Source of the DNA: Piscicola geometra
Lineage: Eukaryota; Annelida; Clitellata; Hirudinida; Piscicolidae
Assembly (NCBI GenBank): GCA_943735955.1
Contig: OX030959.1
Coordinates: forward strand, 247,001-311,000
Direction of reading: 5' to 3'
DNA: 64,000 nt
Part shown: one piece after another, positions 1 to 38,287 of the stretch
How the letters are laid out: the number at the start of each line of letters is the position of its first letter
How positions within the stretch are numbered: the stretch's first letter is position 1
Made by a program: the position numbers and the translations under genes
The notes under the pieces: generated by a model
Told to the model about the DNA's origin: nothing
The model's input: the letters and a program-made list of their open reading frames with translations, nothing else
Database searches by the model: none

Positions 1-1041
1 GACTAATTAAATTTTTTCAAAAATGGGTAAGTTGAAGTATTTAAAAAATATTTTTTCATTTTTCATTTTAATGAGTTTTATTTATATTAAATAGAAATCA
101 CTAAACATCATGTCATGTTTCAGTTTCATGTCTAAATGCGATTATAAATTATAATATAGTTTTAGAGTCATTACATTTAGATTCGAAATACAATTAGAAA
201 AACGCTTTAAAATGTCTCACGATTTGCCGTTTGTATAGATGCATTCATGTGTATAGTTGTATGCATTTGGCAATATAAAAGGCAGCCAAGCAATGAGCCC
301 AGAGCGAAAATGTAACAAAAAAAGTATTTATTTGTACAATAGGAAAGCCAAATATATTTTTAATAAAAAATGAATAATTTTAGAAAAATATATTTTTTTG
401 AAAAATGTTTCTGTATAACTTGAAAATATTAAATTGATAAAAATACATACTTTATTCCTATTAATACTAACTCAAAAGATTAATTCTCTAACACGATTTC
501 CTATAAGTAAATCATTAAACAAGACAACGAAAGCAATAAACTTGGTATGCATTATCGGAAATCAATTCAATTTGTCCTTTGAGTTCATGAGTGAAGACAA
601 CAACAGTCCATCAATCCTGAAGCAACGATTCAGAGCATTATTTTTTTTACCGCCTCAAATTACAATATAGACTTCACAATTCTGAAGAAAACTGCACTTA
701 GTATTGAATCGTTAATGGCTGCGGTAAATATCGTTAAAAAGAAACCTTATGAGATTATGGTTAGTAGCTGTCCTGTTGCGAGTTACCTACATCACACAAT
801 TAAAAACGACAAACATTTTGGTAACACATGGATATCCCAGAAAATAGAGAGAGAAAATCACGTTGCAAACACATTTGATAAACTAAGTCTCTTCGATTCG
901 GCCCTTTTTAAGGCTTAAACACATTTTAAAGTATTAATCAAGTATCTTTCTAATGTACGTGGTGGCTTGAGCACCAATGTGCTAGAGAATTGCCATTTCA
1001 TCAGTGGAAAAATATGAAAGTATTACCGATGTGAAGAGAGA
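1..1041. other. 5' flank of slo, no gene seen
   Basis: AT-rich DNA upstream of the first slo coding exon. The short open frames here (for example 434-670 and 715-918) have no recognisable family similarity. It probably holds slo promoter or 5' UTR sequence, but I see no clear TATA box or initiator that I would defend. Confidence 0.4.
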
Positions 1042-25967
<24,926 letters not shown>

Positions 25968-27686
25968 CCATCAGCAATCATCCATTTACTTGCTCTTATT
26001 CATTTTTCATATTTCGTTTTACGTGCTTTTTCCTTTTTAGCTTTTTATATTCGTTTCGTTTTAATTTTCCAATTCCAGGCTCACATTTATAAGTTGGAAT
26101 GGTTTGACTTTTGTCATATTTCTTTAGATTTCAGTTACCTTTTAATCTTTCTTTGATGACAAGCCGTTGAACCGTGTTAAATATAGTGTAATTCCCTTAA
26201 TACTGCAACGCAAGTAGAGATTTTAATTTGTAGAATGTCCTGGCGCGTGTATCAGCAAAACCATTCGACCATTCCGAAAGGAATCTCAAAACAAGACTTT
26301 CTGCAAAAAGGTTTCAAACTTTGGAATTTTAGATTTTTTTAATATTGTGTGTCTAAAAGTTTCAGAAACAATTTTTTCAAAAATCCCAATGATTTAAGCA
26401 ATTATTTCGCTGTTTTAAAAAGTCAGTTTCTTTTATAATTTTAATTTTGCCTTACAAGCAAAAAGACGACCATTAGTTTTTCTTTAAACATTAGATGGGT
26501 CCAGATACTTTTTTATAAAAATATTGAAACATTTTGTTTTAGCCGCCCGCCAAGTCAATAATTATTGTTAACATACATTGAATTCATATCCTACACTATT
26601 CCTGCCTGCATGTTAGCTCACAATAGTAGTACAAAATTGTAAAATGCTTTCAGTCCACCAATTGATATTTTGGAAAAAAATGTTTAAATGTATCCGTGTA
26701 TAAATAGATTAGTCGATTTAATTATTGTATAACAAAATACTATTACTTCGAGTATATTTTTTTATAAACTATAATATATTTTAATATTCGGAAAAAGTTT
26801 TTTTGAATATTTGTAAATTGAAAATGTATTTTCTATTTTTTATTAAACTATAAAAATTTTAAATTATATTTTTGAATCTTAAATAGACGAATGGATGAAT
26901 ATTTTAATAATGATAATATTTTCTCTAAATTGTAACTCTGGATGTTTTGTCAACTTGTAACACAACTCATCTGAATACAAAAATATTTCCAGTGTTTGAA
27001 GGTTATTAAAATAAAAAAAAGCTCATGAGATGATAATATACATTAAGGAGTTAAGACACATCAATGCAATGAGGCCTACTTGATAGCAGTATCGACTGCA
27101 GACCACAGTGTAGATATATCACATACATGCATACGCTGTGTGTGTTGAAGAGATTCGAGCTTGAGGTACTCTTTTATTTTACTATTTTACATGGAGTCAA
27201 TCACCCATCATACAGCCGTTAAACCTTCAAGAAGTGATTTCTATTGAACTGTTAGCGGATTTGGACAAAAGGTTTGCATTATTGTTGATATAAAAATAAT
27301 TGATTATGGATTTCTATTAATTCCAATTTTGTCGATGATCTATGTAGTAAAACAAGCAAATGTTCTTATACACTAACATATTAACAATCTCTTGAGAAGT
27401 TACATTTGAAAAACCATAAGGCTGTTCAGATTAGGAATAAATATAAATTCTCCTTAGGAATAAAATATGAATTTTCATACAAAGAATAAAAAAAGAACCA
27501 CTGCTTTAGAGTATGTTGGTCTCTTGACCGTTAAATAAATTCAAGTTGTTTCAAGGTTTCAAAAAATACTTGAAAATAAAATGTTATAATTAAAAATATT
27601 TTACAATAGGCTTTATCCCTAATTTGAAGCGATTTAGTAAATTTTTAAAATCAAGGAAGATTATATGTCAATTAACTTGTGTTTAA
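25968..27686. other. slo 3' flank, gene-free
   Basis: AT-rich sequence after the slo stop codon, presumably 3' UTR then intergenic. No open frame with recognisable similarity and no RNA gene seen; I could not settle the polyadenylation site. Confidence 0.5.
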
Positions 27687-29167
27687 CCCATTAACGCATA
27701 CTGTCCTTTTTTAAGGACAGCAATAAAAAGTTTTTTTTATAATAGTTATTTTGATTATATTTATTATCTTTGCAACTAATCCAGTCCTATATAAACTGAA
27801 GTCTTTGTTTTAAAAAATTTTGTGATTTGAAATTGATAGATTATTTCGATATTCTGATTTTTCAAGGCGATAGCTAAATTTTTTGTGTTTTTGTCATGGC
27901 TCATGAAAAAAAGTTAGTTATAATTTTATTTAATGTCTACTATTCGTAATGTATAATATTATTTTATTGTTATTCATTCTTACATCTTATTTTAAAATAA
28001 ATTTCATTTTACATGTAATATTATTTCCAAAAACTGTGTTTTATTGAGTGTCCTTTTTTAAGGACACTATGCAGTAATACTGATGGTAAAAACAATTATT
28101 TTTAGATTCGCTCTTCATGAAGTTCTTAGTATTTTGGAAGATGACAATGATTTTTCTTCAGCAGATACAGTTCTAATAGTTTAAACGACAAATCAAAATT
28201 TGAAAACATGTCTTCCTTCACATTGTTTAATTAATTTTGTTATGTAACAGTCATCAAGTTGATAACTATACAGTATAGCTAGTTTGTGTCCATGGTCGCT
28301 TTGTTCGCAGTAAATCCTGCGGTTTGCTAAAGGAGCAAACCTGAAAGCATAATTATAGCCTATACTCATTCTTTCAGGCAATCAATCAATCAATCAAATA
28401 ACTTTCTATAGCGCTCCACCCTCAAATTCAAGAGGCTATGTTCCTTTGGCAAATCGCAGGATGTATTGCGAACAAAGCGACCATGGACACAATCTAGCTG
28501 TAAGCAATGCTATAACTGTCAACAGATTTGAATAATTATTAAGATATTTTCATTGCAATGACAAAGAGAAAATTAATAAGTTAGGCAGAATGGCCAAAGT
28601 GCGTCTATTATTTGATGCTATGAATGAAAGATTTCACAAGTTTTAGCCCAAAGAATGTCATTTGGCAATTGATGAATCAATCGTGCCATATTATTGGAGG
28701 CATTCGTCAAAAGAACTTATCAGAGGGAAACCTATAAGGTTTGGGAATACAGTTTGGCGTCTAAATAATAGGCTTGGTTATTTGGTAAACCCATATCAAG
28801 GAGCATCAGAAGAGTGCAACAGCGATTTAGGCCTTGGTGGATCGGTGGTATCCAAACTAATAAGATCATTTTATTAGTCAAATTGGAGATGGGCAAAAAA
28901 GATGCAAGCAATGTGGAAAGAAAGTGGAAAAGAAATGCCCTAAATTTAATGTAGCTTTACATTTTGAGTGCTTCAGCATCTACCACGAATCGTGATTACC
29001 GTCAGTAGCAATGCATAGTGTCCTTTTTTAAGGACATTTTTTATTTTCATCATAACTTTTTTTGTATAAAATATTTCAGAATAATTTTTTGATTTTATTT
29101 TTTAGAATAAGTTTTTCAATAAAATGTAAAAAAATTATTTAATTCCTTTGAGTCATGCGTTAATGGG
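27687..29167 (+). mobile_element. piggyBac-derived non-autonomous element, copy 2 (intergenic)
   Basis: 1,481 bp, flanked by TTAA at 27683-27686 and 29168-29171, with the same CCCATTAACGCAT terminal inverted repeats. Every line compared matches copy 1 at a constant offset of 8,160, so the two look identical end to end while the flanks outside TTAA differ. That shows two insertions, not one segmental duplication. The broken transposase inside corresponds to 28437-29001. Confidence 0.93.
28437..29001 (+). pseudogene. piggyBac transposase remnant, copy 2
   Basis: Same decayed reading as copy 1: PLANRRMY segment, IDESIVPYY segment (open frame 28662-28877) and a frame-shifted Cys-rich tail. The disabling lesions are shared, so both copies were probably mobilised in trans from an already defective master. 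Confidence 0.85.
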
Positions 29168-29171
29168 TTAA

Positions 29172-31119
29172 AGTGACACCGCTATGGCACAACAAAAAGC
29201 AACTTTTAAAACAAATTTCGGCTGGATAGTCTAACGGTAAAATGCTTGGCGCTCATCTCACTAGCGTGGGCTCGATTCCTATCGTCGCCAATAGAGAAGC
29301 CCTCTGAAGAAGAAAAAAGAAGAAAAAGAATAAGAAGAAGAATAATGAGAAGAATAAGGAGAAGAATAAGGAGAAGAATACTGTTTCAAGGCCGGCCGAA
29401 TGAGGCATACAGCTTGAGGTCTTTGTGCTGGTAAGTGCCTTGCATCTCAATTGGAAGCGAAGAAAAGTAGATTGTTTATTCAAAGAGTCTGGAGAGTGTT
29501 AGTGTATATGTTGGCTAGTCTAAATTAGCATTCATCCAGAGTAAATCCTTCAAAATATTGCTTATTAGAGGTAATTTAAAATTTATGCAAATAATTTAAA
29601 TGTAATTTTTTATATAAATATAATGCAGTTTCCAAGGTACTACTCACTAAACGCACAAAGGCCAGTCATCACTTATCTTTATGACCCGTTAAGATAAACT
29701 TACAAACTCTCAGTTCTCAGTGGTGTTTCATTGAACGAAGTCAACAAATTAATTCAGTATAAATGGTTAATATCTTTCTGTTTCATTTTTATATGATGCA
29801 CATTTATCTGAAATTATGAGCAAATTTAAAAACGTATTGTCCTATATATTAGTGATTGATTTATTGATTGATATCCTATGAAAACGATTCCATTCAATAG
29901 AAACAATACTTCATTTATTTATTTGCATCATCTTTAAATATGTGGAAAATCAAGATTAAGATGTTATTAGATACTCTGAGGCGTTCAAATAACTTCATAA
30001 TAACTTCTACTTCGCATCCAAGCAAATATTTTAAATTCATTTGAGATTAGTAATGTATTTTACTACAGTGAAATGTCAGTTTGGCTACTTCTATGTAGAC
30101 AAAATCTTGAAGTTTTGTTTTGTTTTAATTGTTAAAAGAACTTTAAACTGCATAAAGATTGTAACTAACACCCTCACCTCGGATTCTTGCTGCAATAAAA
30201 GTAGCTGTATCACTCTACATTCAATTCAAAACTAATTCAAACGCAATCAGCCTTCACAAGTAGCTTTGAAGTGCACTTGTTCAAACACACTGTGTTATGA
30301 AACGAAGACTATGTGATGTCCTTACCTATGAATTCAACTTACGTTCTATGTTCCAATGGCATCTTCAAATGATTACTTTTGTCAATTTGCTTGCTGTACG
30401 TTGGCATGCATCAGTGTCAAACTGTTGCTGACAAGTTGAAAAACTATTTAATGATTTAAAAAACATTTAGTTTTTGTGTTTTTGTGACTAATTTTGTCCA
30501 TCATTACGATGTTACAGTCACACCCACCAATGTCTGCTTCATCCCTGCCAGGCCAAGCCGATAATCCACAATAATCTCTCTTACATCATTCGACTGTGAT
30601 TACGGCCATGGAGTAGTCACTGAGCTTTAAATGACAGCGACAAACATTCGAAGACGGTTTAAATAGGAAAGAAAACAACTATTTTATATCTCTACTCTAT
30701 TCCTAAAGTTGAATCAGTGTGAGTGTGAAGCAGTTATAACAAAAGAAAATTCATTCACCGTAGCAATAATCACCGCTGATGAAACCCCTCAAAGCCATAT
30801 AAATACAAGATCTACTCATCTACCACTATTACACACACCTGTATAGCGTGGACAAGCGCTTGATAAGAAGGACTTGAAATCGAAAAAAACCACATGATTT
30901 GTATATAAAAGAATTACTTCTGAGCCCCTTGTGGTGAAAAGAAGGTATTCAAAAGAAGTATTTTGCGTGAAGATGTTGGTAATTGTAAAACTAAATTAAT
31001 ATATTAGCCTACTGATCAAAGAATTTTCACGCTGGTAAGGATACCCCAGAGCTCGTCAACCACCAGTACAAACCAAGACAATAAAGGATATTACTTTAAA
31101 GAAGGCAGCATCTTTCACC
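29172..31119. other. Intergenic, gene-free; tRNA-like SINE head at its left end
   Basis: At 29220-29289 there is a degenerate tRNA-like sequence with a B-box-like GGGCTCGATTCC. It is followed by an AAG-rich tract (about 29311-29385), as expected for an old tRNA-derived SINE. The acceptor stem does not pair well, so a working tRNA is unlikely. The rest is AT-rich with no supported gene. Confidence 0.45.
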
Positions 31120-34100
31120 ATGCCACAAAAGCCTCCAACTGACGAGAACAACAACCGACTACTGTTCACCACCCTTTCAATGAAGAATCCAACCAATAGA
31201 GTCAGTACCGAAAGAGATACAGATGATGTTACTGCACAAGGAGAGACCAGGTCCTCAATAAATAACAGCTTTTGCCGCAGGGTTGGTACCGTTGCACATT
31301 ATATATATAAACAATTGTTGATTGAATTAATCTTAAGTTTGCAAGTACACAGCAGTTAAGATAATTTATAAAAATGTTTTTTAATAGTTAAATTTTTAAT
31401 ATGCAAGGTTGTCTCTGAAATAGTATGATTAAAAATTTAATTCGACGCAGCAAACTAGCACCAAGTATCCTCCGATATTGATTAAGCAGCCACGGGCATG
31501 TTTCTTGCATTTGTGAAAGTTGAGATAAACCATTAATCTTTCAGCGAGAACCAAATGCATAACGCATACAACGACAGAACGCCTTGAACAAGAACGAGAG
31601 AAAAAAGTTGAGCAAGTCGAGGAGTGTTCTCAGACCCACACAGCAAGATCAGTCAGTGCTTCCTTGCGATTCATTGCCTAAGAATGCCTGTCATTTTATT
31701 CCGATACGAGCCTCAGTATCTTTAAAGTCACGCGTTTTTCTTTTTATCTGCAGGAAGGAATGCTCGGGTAGACCTAAGAGTGGCAGGTTTAGTAGTGGAA
31801 ACAACAAGAATGCTGAAAAAAGCTGGAAAAGATTGAGTTTTCCGCTGCCTTTTGACCCAAAACAAATTTTCAGTTTATTCAGCAACAACACGCCCAGCCA
31901 CAACACCGACAACACCATCAGCTCAGTCGACAACAACAACAACGACGACATGCTTTGTAACAACAATACTCTCAAAAACACGTCTAAAAACAACGACGAA
32001 AAAAACAAGCGTCACACTTACAACACACTTGACCTAAAACACAGCCACTCTCAGCATGAAGGCAACCACAACTTCGACACAGCTTGTCACACATTGAGTC
32101 CTAGACTCACCCACCCCAACGAGGATCCTATCGCCTTCAACGGCACCTTGAGCAGAACGCTCAAACTCAAAAACAGCAGCAAACGTCAGTCAGACCTTTT
32201 CGATCCAAACAAAACTCCCCAAGGAAAACCAAAGATACAAGCACTCGTGAAGATTTCAACAGTATGTCATCCATTTCTATACTTTTCTTCAAAATTATGC
32301 TTTATAATAATTTAAAGGAATGGCTGTTCGATCACGAGTTTATATGATGAAGTTCTTTCGGCATGAATTCTTGTGCGTCCTCGCTGCGACTGATAGCGAT
32401 AACATTTCTACTTTGTGCGCATAAAGACAAACCTCCTTCAAAGTTGTATAGAATGCTTACTGGAAAGTAATGAAGTTTATCATTGAATTTGTACATAGAT
32501 GTGTCGCTTTTTATGGCTTCTTTGAGCAGAAAAAATCGATAGGGGAAGTTTATAGTGTAGATAACTCTGTTTTAAAGTATTTGGAATATATTTATAGATT
32601 TTATTTGTTCATTTATAAATAATGCTTCAACGAACTCCTATTAATAACGGCATCTGTAGTACGATAAGACAAATATTTCTCCTGCCACAAGCACATGCCA
32701 TCTTATCATTCTCTATTGCTATAAACCACATTTAATATATTCCAGTTAATTCTATATAGTAGCATGATAAACAATTTCAATATTCGGTCTTTGAATAATA
32801 AATAAGTTTCCAGTGATTCAGTTCTCTTTAGTGTTATGCCAAAGCACTCCAGTACAAGCACCCACTTGAGTATACTTAAGTGTTATTTAAGCGATGTAAA
32901 ACTATCTACATTGTGTGTTTTTCTGTTGTAATAAAAAACCAATGAGTAACACTGTACATGGTCCTATTGATTTCAAATGACCAGTCGTCGGAGTGTTTGA
33001 GAGAATGAACACATTATTTGCAGAATAGACAAACGATTAATTTTCGAAACACTGATAATAGAATAGCCAATAATCCAATGTCCCTCAGACAACTATCCCA
33101 AGTCTACCCATTCTTCCACAGACCAACGGACAATATATACCCACACAATGTGTTGTAATAGATACCGAGAAGAAAGGCTCACAGATTTATGCACTACTAA
33201 ACCTTAATTTTTAATTTTTATCTTTTTTGAATATTTTTAAAATTAAAAAAAAAGAAAATAGGTAAAAATTTAAACATTCACTGATTAATTAATTGGAGAA
33301 AACTGCAGACAGAGTTTTGCATATCGCAAAGAAAACTTAAGTGTTTGGCTAAAACCCTTTCAAACTGATTTTTTAATTTTTTAAAGGTTTCAAAAAAGAT
33401 AATTTACTGTTTGAGTTTAAAGTTACTCTCACTTGGAATTGAATCTTTATGTTTAAAAAATCTGTAAAAATAATTTAAGTATTTAAGTGTATTTGAAAAA
33501 ATAGGCTCTTCAATTTCATTTAATCAGAAAGTTGTCTTTAGAGGCGCATAAATATAGCCTAAGGGTCAAGACCTGAAACACTAGTTTATTCATCATCCAT
33601 TCTAACAAGGCTAACAAACCTACTTTACATGATCTATTTTTATTGGTTTTATTCTTGAAAAATCTTCTCTAACACACTTTCAGATCAAGGAATCCAGGGT
33701 TACCGAAAGGTGGTTGTTCTTGTACAAAGACCTACTAATAATTGGCAAGTTCAAGTAAGTTAATTTTCATCTTATCAACGCAATACATTTTTCCCCTTTT
33801 GAACTGTAGCAACGCCTAATGCCAGTGTTTTTTTTAATTATCAGACCATTTTGAAAATGTTGATTTCGATCTTGTTGCAAATGAACGCACTTCAAACTTA
33901 ATAAAGGAATCAATCAATCAAATAGATTTCTATAGCGCTCTTTCTTCAAATTCAAGAATTTAAGGAAATAACTTAAACAACTATTCTTTGCCAAATTGAA
34001 ATGTTTGGACATCAGTTCGTTAATTAGTTGAATAGACAAACATGCCAGCCATTTTTGCGATATCTAGACTGCAAAGAACCGATAGATTTGTTAAAAAAAA

Positions 34101-37100
34101 CATTTTCAGCTGCTGTCTTCTATATAGTTTCACAGCTTCTTTCAATCAATCTCACTAGCTTCAGCAATCAATAAAATTTAACGTTAAACTTTTCTTTAAT
34201 TTTTTTATATTCAATCAATTTTTATTCTATTTGATACCACTAGTCTTCTCTGCCACCACTAAGGTCGGACTGTCTTTACAAATGCAAGGAAAGCATTCGT
34301 CTGAGAGAGGCTTGGGTGGGCATTTGTAAAGATGACAGCACCAAATGTCACTCCAGTGAACACTCTTGTGACCAGGTTCCTGCAGAAGGTGCTTGTTCCT
34401 CAATAATACTGGGCTGGCCAGGCAGCCAATGCAACATCATCGCCACTTTTAAGACACGTGTTTTCAGAGACCATTGGTTCTTTGATTTGAGCAGGTTAGC
34501 TACTTTTGATAGCTGGTTCTAATGATATCATTCGAGTGAATTGTATCTTCCATTATGAAGATAATGTGTTCGTTCTTGCAGTAGTATAAGAATTCTTCGA
34601 GAAATGGAAGGCAGTGCCAATTTGCCGGTGAAAGTTGAATACCAAGGGAAAAAAATGTCAATGGTTTGTTACAAGAAAGTTATTTCATGAATGATTGCTG
34701 CGCATTGCAACTTAATTCTCTTGATCAATTATGATTCACGACTTTGCTAGTCAATTAATTTGTGAGTCTTGGCGTCTGAGGTCTGCACCTTCATCGCAAC
34801 CTCTGCCAGACAAAGACATTAATGGTGAGTAACAAGGAAGACTGCAACGACCTTTTGAGGCGCTGCTTCAAAGAATTTCGAATAGTACGTTTGAAGCCAT
34901 TTATAACAAGATATTTATTTTATCCAAAGCATGATTAATGGATATAATAAGCAAATACCTAAAAGTATTGAAGCAGTATTTTGATAGTAGTAAAAAGTAT
35001 ACTTAATTAACCCAAATTTTAAAATATAAGCAGTTATTTAGGCTGTCAAAATAAACTTTTGCTTATAAAACCCATTGTCATTAACCGAAACTCCGATGAT
35101 TGGAAACAGACGTGCGACATGAGCCAGTTTGAATTGAAAGCCTTGAACCGCACAGAAGGATTTTCTCGTTCCTTAGATGGTACGAAGATTTGAGAAATGA
35201 GCTTCTATTAAATTTTTAGAAGTAAGAAACAACCAAAATAGGATAAACACACAAAATATTTTAAACCTTAAACTTTTTCCAAAAAAAATGTCATTTGCAT
35301 TTTATAATAAACACGACAGGCATAGAGTCCCCCTTCTACCTGACCCTCACCCCCATGAGCCAAGACTCATCGGCCTCTTCGTGGTCTTGTCAAGACACCT
35401 CCTTCCTTCTCCAAAAAAAAGGCCAAGCTAAAGCATCCTTCGGTGAGATTTTAGAAATTAGGCTCATTATTATAGGATTGTCTTCTTAGAATAACACATC
35501 CAAAAGTTGATTATTATATAAATAAATCAAAATGAATGGCAGTACCCTCACCGTTCCGAGACCGAAACAACAAGCATTTTTTTGAAAGGCCCCTTCATGA
35601 GTTGGTCACCAACGATGACACCCTAGACCCACGCATCATGGTCAGTTGCTGCATTGCAAATCAACTTTATGGTTTTAAATATAAATAAAACATTAAAAAA
35701 TATAGGATAGATTTCACCGTTGATATCTAAATTAAAATTTAAATTAAAGTTGTCTTATTTTTTCTTAAAATTATTTTTCAACAATTCACCACTGCCAGCA
35801 AATGTTTGAGCACATATACGTACACGGGCCGGTTACCAAGGGCATCTTCCGTAAAGGAGCTTCCCCCGGTGTCAAAAAAACTATTGAAAAGCTACAGAAA
35901 AAAGAAATAACTACACTGGAAAAAGAGCCGACTGTTAACATTGTTTCCGTACTTAAGGTTTTGACAAATAAAATTTCAATTTCAAGAATTTCTATTACTT
36001 TTTTTCAACTTTTTAAGTTTTTAACTTTATGTAATTTTGATTTCATTTACCACTGAAATCTTCAGAATTTTCTGAAGCAGCTGCCAGGCAGTCTGCTGGT
36101 CTGTCAGCTGTACCCTGATTGGATGAAGGCTTCATCTCTTCGGCAAGAAGAAACTGCAAAAACTGAAATCAAAAGGTAACATATTTATTATAGGTAATAT
36201 CAGCTGAAAGTTATTTTTGTTGAAATATGATTTTTATTACAATGATAAAGCTTTCTCACTGCAGGCTGCTACTCAAGCTTCCACAAGCCAATCTGGCTTT
36301 CTTGTACCTACTCTTGACAATTCTCAAGCACCTCTCAGACTTCTCGAACTACAACCAAATGAGCATTTCCAACCTATCTACCTGCATCAGCCAATGTCTC
36401 CTCTTTCCTCCACCCAACTCACCTTCCAGCACTCCAAGCACGCCACAACAATACGACGACGCCAAACAACTGAACCAACTTATTCAGCTGATGATCAGAC
36501 TTGTGAATGAGTTGTTTGCGTACACAAAGTCTTCCACACGTGTTTGTGTGAGTGACATTAGTGTACTTGTCGACGAGAAGAACTTTTCAGCTGGTGACAA
36601 CCCTTTCGGCTACCTGGACGATGAAGTTGAGCGGGTGATACGGGAAGAGAGCGATGAAAAGCCAAAGAGGGAGCTGGAGTCGACCCGTTCTCTTGAGTCG
36701 TCTCAAGACATCAGCCCTCTCAACAACCAAAAGTTTCCTTTCTCCAAGTCAACCTTCGACATTCCCAAGTCGTTTGAGCAGCAAATAAGTCTCTTCTACT
36801 TCTCATCGGATGGAGACATCGTCAACAGCAAGCCTCCTTCTTGCAGCACCAGTCAGTGCAAGAAGGATCTGGCTTTTGAAAACTTCGGCACCCCCAGCAG
36901 AGAGCTGTTCAACTCCACTTTTTCCGTCTTTGGAGACTCCTCCAGCAGCTACAACAGCAGTCCAACTGCTACCAGCTCTTTTGAGATCTGTTACAAAAAT
37001 GCCGTTCCAAGCACTTATGATGAAACTGTTTCAAATATCCATAACAAATTAAATGGTCATTATCATAGCGATGCACCAAACGTTGAGAAAGATGACCAGG

Positions 37101-37129
37101 ATAATGTCATTTACAACACGAGTTTCTAA
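31120..37129 (+). CDS. ARHGAP20-like Rho GTPase-activating protein (PH, RA-like, RhoGAP)
   Basis: Predicted to stimulate GTP hydrolysis by Rho-family GTPases. Well-supported exons: 31754-32261, 33684-33754, 34264-34494, 34582-34663, 34810-34884, 35110-35179, 35320-35442, 35543-35640, 35799-35957, 36066-36175, 36265-37129. Tentative 5' exons 31120-31285 and 31545-31623 keep frame and give 878 residues. Seen: a PH-like module (ERWLFLYKDLLIIGKFK; SIILGWPGSQCNIIATF), an RA-like region (TKTLMVSNKEDCNDLLRR) and a RhoGAP domain. The RhoGAP part has the arginine finger in KGIFRKGAS (Arg519 of this model), FLKQLPGSLLV and NYNQMSISNLSTC. The order matches ARHGAP20, as does the PH motif ILGWP. The Ser/Asn-rich N-terminal region and the Ser-rich tail are poorly conserved. 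The gene family is secure; the first exons and start codon are not. The weak donor GTGTTC after 31623 is the least certain join. Confidence 0.85.
33910..33965. repeat. Short dispersed repeat shared with the piggyBac elements
   Basis: AATCAATCAATCAAATAG followed by TTTCTATAGCGCTC and TTCAAATTCAAGA. It closely matches 20219-20272 (and 28379-28432) inside the two piggyBac derivatives. It looks like the tail of a dispersed repeat; here it lies in an ARHGAP20-like intron. Confidence 0.6.
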
Positions 37130-38287
37130 GGGTAGTCGATGCTGATTTGAGGTAAGTCTTCAAAAGTTTTCTAGTCCCTCAGCGCTAATAGAACAAAGTT
37201 TCATACGCAGATTCGCAATCGCCTTCAAACAAACGTATGGTGCAATAATCTTTGGCTTCATGCTACTCTATGTCCACTGCTGCCTATGTCATACTATGCC
37301 TTGAGAACCGTTTGCATTTCTTGACATGACCCATGTACCATGATTTCGTGCAAAATATTTATTTAACACTTTATAATTGTACTTATTAATTGTGCCAGTA
37401 TTTATTCATTGAAATGGTTTTGTGGAAGGCGAAGAAGGGATAACGAGGCAGTATTCAAATATGCAGTATTTATTTTGTATGCTTGCACGTTAGATATAGT
37501 CCGTTTCACAGTGAACCATTAATTTATAAGTACTATTTTGTTTCAAAGGGCTTTTTTCGTCTTGAACCTGAAACTTAATATTTTCAATTTTGTCTTTCTG
37601 TCCCATTCGATGCGAAAGTTATGCATTTTAAATGTTTGATCGCCTGCCTCATGCTGTACCTGTGTCTTAAAAGTGCTTTTATTCTTTCACCTACTGCTTT
37701 AGAAGATCTTTATTGTTATTTCAGAAATTATAACCCACTGTATTCAAAGTAATTTACTGGTTTATAAATATTTTAAATTTATTATTTTAAATTATACTTA
37801 CGTATTTTTACTGAGTCTTCTATCTGGTTGAGTGTGTTTTTATTCAGCGGGTCTGTATGAAGATTTCCAAAACTTGTTCTTTTCTTATGTAATATTCCGC
37901 AGCCATCAAAGAGTGTTCAAACTCCCTCCAGCATTGCAGATTCTAAATCTAATTAGGCCAGACATAACTACTAATAAATATTTCATAATTTTATTTGTGA
38001 AAAAAGATAGATTTTATAGTTAATTTTGTACCACCTTTTCTGCCCTTCATTATGACAAAGTGTTTTATGATTTCCAAACGAAACAAGCTTAGAATAATAT
38101 TAATAATAATAATAATAATAGATAAGGATGCATGGTCAATGACTGGTCATGTGTGGCGAGATTCTCTTGTTGATCAAGTGAGACCTGATATTCTCCTCGC
38201 AGCGATTATTATGACGTTCTGTGGTGCAGTGTTTGAAGGTTTCGACGCAGAGCAATTCACAACACAGCAAGGGGGAGATACCATATT
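37130..38287. other. Between the RhoGAP and tetraspanin 3' ends, no gene seen
   Basis: Convergent intergenic stretch holding the presumed 3' UTRs of both genes. A plus-strand frame at 38052-38495 contains a hydrophobic stretch, but it overlaps the tetraspanin's last exon on the other strand and is not supported as a gene. Confidence 0.45.

Noticed and set aside
29220..29289. tRNA-like sequence
   Set aside because: Acceptor and anticodon stems pair poorly and an AAG-rich tail follows; more likely a tRNA-derived SINE head than a working tRNA.
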